Shown here: positions 41,946 to 50,218 of the stretch, one piece after another | How positions within the stretch are numbered: the stretch's first letter is position 1 | Layout: every line of letters starts with the position of its first letter | NCBI GenBank assembly: GCA_903821875.1 | Contig: CAIJMU010000127.1 | Location: 1-64,000, forward strand | Reading direction: 5' to 3' | Origin: an uncultured Spirochaetota bacterium | GTDB lineage: Bacteria; Spirochaetota; Spirochaetia; Treponematales; Rectinemataceae | Length of the DNA: 64,000 nucleotides | Notes under the pieces: generated by a model | Told to the model about the DNA's origin: nothing | What the model saw: only the letters and a program-made list of their open reading frames with translations | Databases searched by the model: none | Made by a program: the position numbers and the translations under genes

Positions 41946-44763
41946 GCCTATTCGAGGTCTCTTGGATCAGATCCCGGTAGGGCCCCCCAATTTCATCCTC
42001 GGTCACGTAGCGATGGGACCGCTATCCCTCTCCCCGCCCATGCCTTACTATCCCCCCATGGCCAGCGGAAACCCTGAAGTCTCCTGCCTGCGCCTGACCC
42101 CCTCGGGCAGGTTGCGGCTGCGGGCGGAGCAGATCGGCGACGAAGAGGGTGCGCCGCGCCGCGTGCTGGAAGCCTTCCGCTCAGGCGAGTCCGAGGGCCT
42201 TTTCGAACTGGCTTCCCGTCCTGCAGGCACTCTCCTTTCTGCAGACCTCGCCTACTGGCGCGATTTTGCCGCCTCCTATCTGACGCTCCGCTGTCAGACA
42301 CCTACGGGCGTGGCCAGCATCGAGGCGCTGGAACCTCCCCCCGAGAGCGAGCTCCTGTCCCTTCTCCTTTCAGCGCCACCCATGGAAGGGGCCGAATACC
42401 TGGATGCCAATGTGTTCCGCGCACTCTGGCATTCGCTCGATGAGTGGGTTTGCGCCGAAGCAGCCCAGGCCGGTGGTCTGGGAGCCTTCCTGGCCGCGCG
42501 GGCACCGCTCTGGCACCAGGTCGGGCGCGTCTGCTTCCACCTCGCGGAGAACAAAAAGGATCCTGAATTTCCCTTTGCCTTCCTGGTCACCTATGCCCCA
42601 CGGCTCTCGGCCTCCGACAAGGTACGCTACCAGCCACTGGCAAAGGCCTTGCAGGAATTCGCCGGTGAGGGCGACCGGAAGGCACTCGCCAAGCTCCTCA
42701 CGCCCATCCACGAAGCCGCCAAGAAAAGCCCCCTCGTGCGCGAACTCCTCGACGCCCAGGACATCTACCATCCGCTCGCGTGGACGGCCGAGGAAGCGTA
42801 TCGCTTCCTCCAGGAGATTCCCCTCTTCGAGGAGAGCGGGGTCCTCGTGCGCGTGCCAGACTGGTGGGCCAAGCGACCCCGTCCGCGCGTGACGGTGAGC
42901 ATCGGCTCGCGCGGGAAGGGCCTCCTCGGTGCTGCTTCGATGCTCGACTTCGACATAGGTATCGCCCTCGGAGAAGAGAGCCTCTCGGCCCGGGAAATAA
43001 AGGACATACTTGCCGGTACTTCGGGCCTCGCCTTCATCAAGGGGCGCTGGGTCGAGGTCGATCCCGAGCGGCTGGCCGAAGCTTTGGCCCACTGGAAAAA
43101 ACTCGGGAAAAAGGCTGGCGAGGAGGGCATCTCCTTTGTGGAGGGCATGCGGCTGTTGGCCGGCGCGCCCTCGGATCTCACAACTACGATGGATGGCTCG
43201 GTGGCACAGTGGTCCCTCGTGACGGCCGGCCCCTGGCTGAAGGAAACCCTCGATGGCCTGCGCTCGCCCGAGGGCATCGAACTCGCGCTGCCGGGCAGGG
43301 AACTCAAGGCGGAGCTCCGCCATTACCAGGAGAGCGGAGTCCGCTGGCTCTGGCTTTTGTCGCGGCTCGGACTCGGAGCCTGCCTGGCCGACGACATGGG
43401 CCTCGGAAAGACCATCGAGGTCCTTGCCCTGCTTCTGGTCGAGAAACGAGAATCAACCAAGGGGCCGGGCAGGAGGCAGGCGAAGGAAACAATTGCTCCT
43501 TCAATCCTTATCCTGCCTGCCTCGCTGCTCGCGAACTGGAAGGCTGAAATCGAGCGCTTTGCGCCGAGCCTGCGTTGTCGCTTTATCCATCCCTCGATGG
43601 ATGGCGCATATGACGGGCACGACCTTGCCGAACTCGACTTAGTCCTTACCAGCTACGGCATGCTCGGGCGCAAGCCCTGGCTGCTGGACTTCAACTGGAA
43701 CCTCGCCATCCTCGACGAAGCCCAGGCGATCAAGAATCCCGGTTCGAGCCAGTCGAAGGCAGTACGGAAGCTCCGTGCGCACAGCAGGATCGCCCTTACG
43801 GGTACCCCTGTCGAAAACCGCCTCTCCGACCTCTGGTCCCTCTTCGACTACCTGAACCCCGGGCTCCTGGGCAGCGCCGCCCGCTTCAAGGATTTTGCCG
43901 CCGACCTCGAAAAGCGGGAGGGAGAGCGTTATGCGCCGCTCCGCAACCTGGTCAGGCCCTACATCCTCCGGCGCCTCAAGACCGACCGGAGCGTCATCGC
44001 CGACCTTCCCGACAAGACGGAAATAAAGGCCTATTGCGGACTATCGAAGGCACAGGCCGCAGTCTACAGTTCCGTTGTCGAGGACTTCGCCGAAGCCCTC
44101 CGGAATGCTGGAGGAATAGCCCGTCGCGGCCTCATCCTGGCCTCCCTGATGAAGCTCAAGCAGGTCTGCAACCACCCCTCGCAGCTTTCTGGCGACGGCG
44201 CCTGGGATGCGGCCGATAGCGGAAAATTCGCGCGCTTGGGCGAACTCTGCGAGGAGATCGCCTCGCGGCAGGACAGGGTCCTCGTGTTTACCCAGTTCCG
44301 CGAGATGACCGGGCCCCTCGAGGCCTTCCTGGCGGGCATCTTCGGCAGGCGGGGGCTCGTCCTCCATGGTGGCACCCCGGTTGCCGCCCGGCGCAAGCTG
44401 GTGGAGGCCTTCCAGTCGGAGGACGGCCCACCCTTCTTCGTGCTCTCGCTCAAGGCTGGCGGAACGGGCCTCAACCTCACGGCTGCCTCGCACGTCGTGC
44501 ACTTCGACCGCTGGTGGAATCCGGCAGTGGAGAACCAGGCCACCGACCGGGCCTTCCGCATCGGGCAGAAAAAGAACGTTCTAGTACATAAGTTCGTGTG
44601 CAGGGGCACGGTCGAGGAACGGATCGACGCCCTCATCGAGGAGAAGACCGGACTGGCGCGGGACCTCCTCGAGGGTGGCTCGGAGCTTGCGCTCACCGGA
44701 ATGACGAACGAGGAACTCCTGTCGACGGTGAGCCTCGACCTCGACCGCGCGCGCGCCTGGTAA
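41944..44763 (+). CDS. SNF2-family DEAD-like helicase/ATPase
   Basis: A 939-residue protein with ~430 N-terminal residues of low conservation and a C-terminal two-lobed SNF2 motor. Motif I is LADDMGLGKTIEVLALLL, motif II NLAILDEAQAIKNP, motif III IALTGTPVENRLSDLWSLFD, motif V LSLKAGGTGLNLTAASHVVH and motif VI NQATDRAFRIGQKKNVLVHK. Such proteins remodel protein-DNA complexes by ATP-driven translocation. The start at 41944 has GGAG eight bases upstream but also overlaps a pseudogene on the other strand; the ATG at 42058 is possible. The partner downstream carries the SWIM finger that many bacterial SNF2 proteins use. Confidence 0.9.
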   Translation: MPIRGLLDQIPVGPPNFILGHVAMGPLSLSPPMPYYPPMASGNPEVSCLRLTPSGRLRLRAEQIGDEEGAPRRVLEAFRSGESEGLFELASRPAGTLLSADLAYWRDFAASYLTLRCQTPTGVASIEALEPPPESELLSLLLSAPPMEGAEYLDANVFRALWHSLDEWVCAEAAQAGGLGAFLAARAPLWHQVGRVCFHLAENKKDPEFPFAFLVTYAPRLSASDKVRYQPLAKALQEFAGEGDRKALAKLLTPIHEAAKKSPLVRELLDAQDIYHPLAWTAEEAYRFLQEIPLFEESGVLVRVPDWWAKRPRPRVTVSIGSRGKGLLGAASMLDFDIGIALGEESLSAREIKDILAGTSGLAFIKGRWVEVDPERLAEALAHWKKLGKKAGEEGISFVEGMRLLAGAPSDLTTTMDGSVAQWSLVTAGPWLKETLDGLRSPEGIELALPGRELKAELRHYQESGVRWLWLLSRLGLGACLADDMGLGKTIEVLALLLVEKRESTKGPGRRQAKETIAPSILILPASLLANWKAEIERFAPSLRCRFIHPSMDGAYDGHDLAELDLVLTSYGMLGRKPWLLDFNWNLAILDEAQAIKNPGSSQSKAVRKLRAHSRIALTGTPVENRLSDLWSLFDYLNPGLLGSAARFKDFAADLEKREGERYAPLRNLVRPYILRRLKTDRSVIADLPDKTEIKAYCGLSKAQAAVYSSVVEDFAEALRNAGGIARRGLILASLMKLKQVCNHPSQLSGDGAWDAADSGKFARLGELCEEIASRQDRVLVFTQFREMTGPLEAFLAGIFGRRGLVLHGGTPVAARRKLVEAFQSEDGPPFFVLSLKAGGTGLNLTAASHVVHFDRWWNPAVENQATDRAFRIGQKKNVLVHKFVCRGTVEERIDALIEEKTGLARDLLEGGSELALTGMTNEELLSTVSLDLDRARAW

Positions 44764-44799
44764 ACCGAAAGCTGAAAGGGAACCTTGAAGGAGGATGCT

Positions 44800-45966
44800 A
44801 TGGGATATGGATATCATCAGTGGGCCCCCTATGTCAGCGTGGCCGAAAAGCGCCGCAGGGCCGAGCGTGAGATGGCCAAGCTCGCGAAGAAGGGCAAGCC
44901 CGCCCTGCCCGTCCACATCGAGGGCAAAACGATCGCGAAAACCTTCTGGGGCAAGGCCTGGTGCACGCATCTGGAAAGCTACAGCGACTTCGAAAACCGC
45001 CTTCCCCGCGGCCGGACCTACGTGCGGAACGGCTCGGTCTGCCACCTCGAGATCCTGGAGGGAGAGGTCCGGGCCAAGGTGGCAGGGAGCGAACTCTACA
45101 CAGTTACCATTACCATACAGCCCCTCGGCCCCAAGGCCTGGAAGGCCATAAAGGAACGCTGCTCGGGCAGCATTGCCTCGATCCTTGATCTCCTGGGCGG
45201 CAAGTTGGCCGACGGAGTCATGGCCGTCGTCACCGACCGCGAGACGGGGCTCTTTCCCAAGCCGCGCGAGATTGCCCTCGCCTGCACCTGCCCCGACTGG
45301 GCTGACATGTGCAAGCACGTGGCAGCGGTCCTCTACGGCGTCGGCGCGAGGCTCGACGAGCATCCGGAGCTCCTCTTCCTCCTTCGGGGCGTCAACCACG
45401 AAGAACTTGTCTCTGCCAAGGTCGAGGAAGCGGTGTCGGCAGTCGTCAAGGGTGGCTCGCGGAGGCGTGTCGCGGAGGCCGATCTTTCAGCTGTCTTCGG
45501 GATGGACCTGGGCGGGGAGGATGCGAAGGCTGCGGGCGCTGACAGGGTGACGCGTACGCAGTCGGGTCTTCCGGTGAAGGCCAAGCCGGAGAAGCGCGAC
45601 ACAAGAAAGGGCACTGCCGTGGCCACGCTGCCCACCGCAAAGCGCCCGGCGGCACTGGCGGCTGCCCCGTCTGGAAAAACCCAGGCTCCAGCTGCTCCCT
45701 CCCTGGTTCCCGAGCTTCCCCTGTCCATTTCCGGCACGCACATTCGTGAGCTCAGGGAACGCCTCGGCTTGAACGGCAAGGACTTCGCGGCCCTCCTGGG
45801 GGTTTCTGGAGGGGCAGTCTCCTCATGGGAGAGGAAACGTACGGCGCTCAATGTGCAGGACAGGAGCCGCCTGGCCCTGGAGAAGGCCTGGAAAAAAGCC
45901 GCCAAGAAGGAAGCTGCCGCCGAGGCACGGAGAAGAGCCAAGCCAGGGAAATCCTCCCCACGCTGA
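44800..45966 (+). CDS. SWIM zinc-finger protein with C-terminal XRE-type HTH
   Basis: A 388-residue protein. The N-terminal half (about 1-200) has the typical SWIM-protein opening YGYHQWAPYVSVAEKRRRAE and KTFWGKAWCTHLES; the SWIM finger is ALACTCPDWADMCKHVAAVL (CxC...CxH). A basic, Ala/Lys-rich linker follows. At the C-terminus (about 310-370) an XRE-like HTH is visible: LRERLGLNGKDFAALLGVSG with GAVSSWERKRTALNVQDR. It starts 36 bases after the SNF2 stop behind GAAGGAGG. SWIM fingers often pair with SNF2 helicases in DNA binding; the added HTH suggests sequence-directed loading. Confidence 0.88.
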   Translation: MGYGYHQWAPYVSVAEKRRRAEREMAKLAKKGKPALPVHIEGKTIAKTFWGKAWCTHLESYSDFENRLPRGRTYVRNGSVCHLEILEGEVRAKVAGSELYTVTITIQPLGPKAWKAIKERCSGSIASILDLLGGKLADGVMAVVTDRETGLFPKPREIALACTCPDWADMCKHVAAVLYGVGARLDEHPELLFLLRGVNHEELVSAKVEEAVSAVVKGGSRRRVAEADLSAVFGMDLGGEDAKAAGADRVTRTQSGLPVKAKPEKRDTRKGTAVATLPTAKRPAALAAAPSGKTQAPAAPSLVPELPLSISGTHIRELRERLGLNGKDFAALLGVSGGAVSSWERKRTALNVQDRSRLALEKAWKKAAKKEAAAEARRRAKPGKSSPR

Positions 45967-46120
45967 ATTCCCAAGGAGTCCCTGTGGCGCCATTCACAAG
46001 CAGGGTGAGGCTCGCGGTGCTGGCCAGGCCTGGAGTGCCAACTTCACTCAGCAGTTGCAATTCGCCGCAGGAAGAGGCAAAATCGGAGTCAGCGGTTCCA
46101 ACCGCGGAAGGCACTGGAGC

Positions 46121-47233
46121 ATGAGTACGATCGGCATCAAGCTCGCTGACGGCAAGTTCTATCCCATCCTCGATGACGGCAGGCCTGCCGGCAAGAAACT
46201 TGTCGTGACGACGGTCAAGGATGGACAGAAGAGCGTTCAGATCGATGTCTACCGTGGCGAGGGCGAATCGGTAGTCGGCGCAGACTACATGGGCAGCCTC
46301 GTGGTCGATGGTATCCCCGAGCAGACCGCTGGCACGCCAGATGTCAAGCTCGAACTCGAGCTCGACGACGCAGGCCACCTGAAGGCCCGGGCCTCGGTGG
46401 CAGGAGCGGAAGAGACCACAGAAGTCTCCCTTGAATCCCTGGTCGAGGATCCAGGTTATGAGACACCTGACTTCGATATCGAGGAAGACCGCACGGACAG
46501 CCTCCCCGAGGAGGGCCTGGCCTCCGACGATTTGAAAATGGATATCGACGATGATTTCGAGATTCCCGACATGGACTCATCAAGCTACGGCAGCAACGAC
46601 GATGAGGTAACCACTCCCGAAGAGGGGGCTGGCCTCCTTGCCAAGGCGAGCGAGAGTCAGCGGGAACGGCATGGCCTGCCCATAACTGCCTTCGTGGGCG
46701 GCGCCGTTGTGCTGATTGTCCTGGGCGCCCTCCTGTGGATGTTCCTCCGCAGTCCAGCTGCGGTGTCCAAAGCACCCGCTGCGCCGGCGGTGGCAGCCAA
46801 ACCCGTGGAGAGCAAGACTCCAGCGGCAACAGCCGCTCCCGCCCCGAAGCCCACAGCAGCCCCCGCAGCATCGGCAGTATCTCCGGCAGCCAAGACGGCT
46901 GCCAAGCCAGCCGCCCCTCCAGAGGCAAGCGCTGCCAAGGCAGGCTCCACTCAAACCACTCCCGCTGCCAAAGCCACAGAGGCTGCGCCAGCAACCAAGC
47001 CCGCGATGGCCCCCCCCACGAAGGCAGGTGCCAAGCCCGCAGCTGCGCCCACCAAAGCGGAGCCGGCTCCCGCAGGCAAACGCTACAGGATCAAGTGGGG
47101 CGACACACTCTGGGACATCGCCTGGGCCAGCTACCGAGACCCCTGGCTCTATCCGCGTATCGTGAAGGCCAACAAGCTCCGGAACCCCGACCGCATCATG
47201 GCGGGCACCTGGATCGTGATTCCCCGGCGCTGA
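46121..47233 (+). CDS. membrane-anchored LysM protein with DnaK-SBD-like N-terminus
   Basis: A 370-residue protein. Residues 1-95 resemble the beta-sandwich substrate-binding domain of Hsp70: IGIKLADGKFYPILDDG, KKLVVTTVKDGQKSVQIDVY, GSLVVDGIPEQTAGTPDVKL and ELDDAGHLKARASV. An acidic segment (about 96-180) precedes one membrane helix (about 186-209). A long Ala/Pro/Lys linker leads to a C-terminal LysM domain (YRIKWGDTLWDIAWASYRDP, NPDRIMAGTWIVIPRR). With the N-terminus inside and LysM in the periplasm, it could link a cytoplasmic client-binding domain to peptidoglycan. The start at 46121 is chosen because homology begins there. Confidence 0.75.
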   Translation: MSTIGIKLADGKFYPILDDGRPAGKKLVVTTVKDGQKSVQIDVYRGEGESVVGADYMGSLVVDGIPEQTAGTPDVKLELELDDAGHLKARASVAGAEETTEVSLESLVEDPGYETPDFDIEEDRTDSLPEEGLASDDLKMDIDDDFEIPDMDSSSYGSNDDEVTTPEEGAGLLAKASESQRERHGLPITAFVGGAVVLIVLGALLWMFLRSPAAVSKAPAAPAVAAKPVESKTPAATAAPAPKPTAAPAASAVSPAAKTAAKPAAPPEASAAKAGSTQTTPAAKATEAAPATKPAMAPPTKAGAKPAAAPTKAEPAPAGKRYRIKWGDTLWDIAWASYRDPWLYPRIVKANKLRNPDRIMAGTWIVIPRR

Positions 47234-47323
47234 TCGCCAGGGGGGAATCCAGGAAGCCCGGCATCCCAAAACGGGGGCCTCGTATGGACACGGGGCGTCC
47301 ACATCCCCTAGGCTCGCCTACCC

Positions 47324-49741
47324 ATGCCTAAAGTTCCGTTCCAGCTCCGTCGTTCCACCCTGGCTGGCGCGAGCGCCCTGGTCCTGGGTCTCATTGCCCT
47401 TTCAGCCTGCCTCGGCCAGACAATCCCTTCAACGCCCGCGCCCGCAGCCCCGCCCTTCGGCCTCGATGCCCAGGCCTACGCGGAGATTCTCGAAAAACGC
47501 GACGCAAAGGCCGTACTCGGGCTTCCCGAAGCAGTTTTTGAGAATCCGGGACCAAAGGGTCCCCTCGCCTGGTTCGCCACGGCAGCCTGGCTCGAGAAGC
47601 GATCTGCTCCAGACCTCGATGCGACGTCACGGATCCTGGACCTCTACTCACGGGCTGAGGCAACCTCCAAGGGCTTTGTCCACGACGAGTCCTCGAGGAG
47701 ACGCACGGCGATGCTTTTCACAATTGCCCGCGCTTCGCCAAAAGGCGGGCCCGGGCGAAGCGCTGCATGGGAAACCGCCCTCGCCTCGCTGCCCCAGGAA
47801 GCTGCGGGGATCGATGCGGAACTGCGGAGGCTCGAGGCTTTGTCGGCCCTCGGGAACTGGGACGCGATCATCAGGCTCCTGCCCTCCTTCGCCGCACGGG
47901 GCGACCTGGGGACCTCCATCCCACGGAGCGGAGCCCTCCTGTGGTTCGAGGCCGAGGCGAGGCTGCGGCGCAACCTCGGGGACGACGGAAAGATCGGTGC
48001 AGCTGCGCTCGGCAGGCTCCTCGCCCTCGGGAAGGGCCCCTGGGTCGCGCGCGGGATAGACCTCGCCGGAGAGCTTGCCACCGGGGGCAGGGCTGCCCCG
48101 GATGCGACAGTCATCACAATTGCCAAAATGCGACAGGCTGTCGAAAGCCGTATCTACGCCGAAGCCTATTCGCTGTCGAGGCGCGCCCTTCCCGCCATCC
48201 TCGCGGGCCGGCGCGACCGCGACCTCGTTACCGACCTGTCGAAGGCCTACCTCTTTTCGGGCAAGTCGGGCGAGGGGCTCGCACTCATGGACGAGCTTGG
48301 CGCGGTGTCGCCTGCAGCGAGGGTCGGTGCTTCGCCTGAATGGACTGCAGCCTGGTACAAGGCCCGCATGCTCAAGACCCTCCTCCGCAACGAGGAAGCG
48401 AATGCCCTCTTCGGGGAACTCGCGGCGACAGCCTCGGGGGAAACCGACCGCGACTCTGCGCTCTGGTACCTCCTCGACGGGGAATTGTCGCTCGTGGAGA
48501 CGCGTCTCGCCGCGGAGAAAGCCTGGACATCGCGAAGCGACCGGGACCACGCAGTCGCGCGGCGCAAGGTCGCCCTCATCGCCAAGGCTGCAAGGGGCTG
48601 GACTGACCCGAAGGCGTTCAGCGACCTCGCGGGGACAGCGTTCCGGCAGTTCCTGGGCAGCGGTGACTGGGAGGCTGTCGAAGCCTTTGCGCTTTCTGTG
48701 GCAACCCGACTGGCCCCCGACCTCGGTGCGAGGAGCCTCTACCTCGCTGGCCGCGCCAGGGAACTCGGGTTCATTGGCCGTGCCGACAGCTCTCCCCTCA
48801 TCATGCTGGCAGATGCAGCGCAACGGGATGAAGCCGGTCCAGCCCGCCCCGGCGACGGCATTCGTGCTGCGGCTCGCTTCGAGGCAGTCCTCGGTATGGC
48901 CGATGCTCCCGACTATTACAGAGTGACAGCCGCCGCCCGCCTTGGCCGCGACATTCCCCCCATTGGAGCAGCCCAGGCGGAATCCGGCGCAAACCCTGCT
49001 GCACGTACTGCCCCCCCGGGGACAGACAGCATTGCAGCTGCGCTGGAAGGCATTGTCGCGCTGGGCATGCCCGAACTCGCCTGGAGCCTGGCATCGACGC
49101 GTCTCGACTTCCTCGAGGACGCCAGGCTCCTCTCCCTCGCCGAAGCCTGCTCTGAACTCGGGCAGGTCACCTGGTCGATGCGCTTTGCCAACAGCCTCGA
49201 CTCGCGTTCGGGGGGAACCCGGCGGACCCAGGAACTCCTCTACCCACGCCCCTGGCTCTCCGAACTGCAGGCTGCCCTGGGCGACTCTGGCATTCCCGAG
49301 GAGATCGCCCTTGGCCTCGTCCGTTCAGAAAGCTGGTTCGACCCCAGCATCAAGAGCCCGGTCGGAGCCACAGGCCTCGCCCAGCTCATGCCGGCCACCG
49401 CCGTGGAACTCGCTCACAAGCTTAAGCTGAAAGTGTGGTCCATCGAGTCACCAGGCGACAATCTCATGCTAGGCATGAAGATGTTCCGGGACCTCTACCT
49501 GGAGACGGGAGGCCGCGCCATGCGCTCGGCCTTTGCCTACAACGCAGGACGGACGCGGCTCAAGCGCTGGGTGGCTGAATCAGGGTGGCTTCCCGATGAC
49601 CTCTTCCTCGAGACCCTCCCCTTTGACGAGACCCGCCAGTACGGCCGGAAGATTGTTTCCGCCTCAGCACGGTATGGGGCTCTGTATTATGGGAAGGGCA
49701 GCGCTGAATCAGTGCGGGCGATACTCAGGCCGCGAGACTGA
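47324..49741 (+). CDS. lipoprotein lytic transglycosylase (SLT family)
   Basis: An 805-residue protein with a signal peptide and lipobox LSAC (Cys about residue 29), hence a lipoprotein. The central ~600 residues are helical, Ala/Leu-rich repeats like the doughnut domain of Slt70. The C-terminal SLT domain has the catalytic Glu in ALGLVRSESWFDPSIKSPVG, ATGLAQLMPATAVELAHKL and AFAYNAGRTRLKRWV. It cleaves peptidoglycan glycan strands with 1,6-anhydro product formation. It lies 90 bases after the LysM gene, a natural functional partner. Its 3' end overlaps the next, convergent gene. Confidence 0.9.
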   Translation: MPKVPFQLRRSTLAGASALVLGLIALSACLGQTIPSTPAPAAPPFGLDAQAYAEILEKRDAKAVLGLPEAVFENPGPKGPLAWFATAAWLEKRSAPDLDATSRILDLYSRAEATSKGFVHDESSRRRTAMLFTIARASPKGGPGRSAAWETALASLPQEAAGIDAELRRLEALSALGNWDAIIRLLPSFAARGDLGTSIPRSGALLWFEAEARLRRNLGDDGKIGAAALGRLLALGKGPWVARGIDLAGELATGGRAAPDATVITIAKMRQAVESRIYAEAYSLSRRALPAILAGRRDRDLVTDLSKAYLFSGKSGEGLALMDELGAVSPAARVGASPEWTAAWYKARMLKTLLRNEEANALFGELAATASGETDRDSALWYLLDGELSLVETRLAAEKAWTSRSDRDHAVARRKVALIAKAARGWTDPKAFSDLAGTAFRQFLGSGDWEAVEAFALSVATRLAPDLGARSLYLAGRARELGFIGRADSSPLIMLADAAQRDEAGPARPGDGIRAAARFEAVLGMADAPDYYRVTAAARLGRDIPPIGAAQAESGANPAARTAPPGTDSIAAALEGIVALGMPELAWSLASTRLDFLEDARLLSLAEACSELGQVTWSMRFANSLDSRSGGTRRTQELLYPRPWLSELQAALGDSGIPEEIALGLVRSESWFDPSIKSPVGATGLAQLMPATAVELAHKLKLKVWSIESPGDNLMLGMKMFRDLYLETGGRAMRSAFAYNAGRTRLKRWVAESGWLPDDLFLETLPFDETRQYGRKIVSASARYGALYYGKGSAESVRAILRPRD

Positions 49742-50111
49742 ACAGCATGCCGGATTCGACGGGAGCCGAGAAGGAGTAGGGCGCAGTCGGGGCGACTGCA
49801 GCGGACCTGAGCTCGGAGCCGTACTGCTGAATGAGGGCATCGATGCGCTCGGAAGTCATTCCCTCGGGCTTCTGGGCTGCCTCGAGGGGCTGGGACTTCA
49901 TGCTGGAAAGGCGCTCGATGAGGGTGTCGAGGATCTTGAGACGGTCGATGGAGGCGACAGGCTGCCCTGGCGAAGCCGCGACTCCACTCACGTGCTGGAA
50001 ATTGGAGTACAGGAGTTCGCTGGCCGACACAGGCAGGCTCATTTTTCCCGCGCCATTGCTTGCGTAGGCGTACGAAAGAGGCACAGAACTCGTGGCTAGC
50101 ATTCCAGTCAT
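49725..50111 (-). CDS. small conserved-looking protein of unknown function
   Basis: About 128 residues from ATG 50111 (a second ATG 15 bases upstream is possible). The first third is Ser/Ala/Gly-rich (PLSYAYASNGAGKMSLPVSA). The middle has helix-like RLKILDTLIERLSSMKSQPL and GMTSERIDALIQQYGSELRS. No signal peptide or family is recognised. It overlaps the lytic transglycosylase stop on the opposite strand by 17 bases and is divergent from the hybrid kinase gene, so it could be a small regulator, but that is speculation. Confidence 0.5.
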   Translation of the reverse strand: MTGMLATSSVPLSYAYASNGAGKMSLPVSASELLYSNFQHVSGVAASPGQPVASIDRLKILDTLIERLSSMKSQPLEAAQKPEGMTSERIDALIQQYGSELRSAAVAPTAPYSFSAPVESGMLFSLAA

Positions 50112-50218
50112 GGCAGGACCCTCCATCCCGAATATCGGCGCAGGCGGGGAAGGAATTAGCGGAATTTTGCCTCTGGCTGTGCTTGAGTCCCCACGAGCTG
50201 GGGGACTATCATTCAGGC

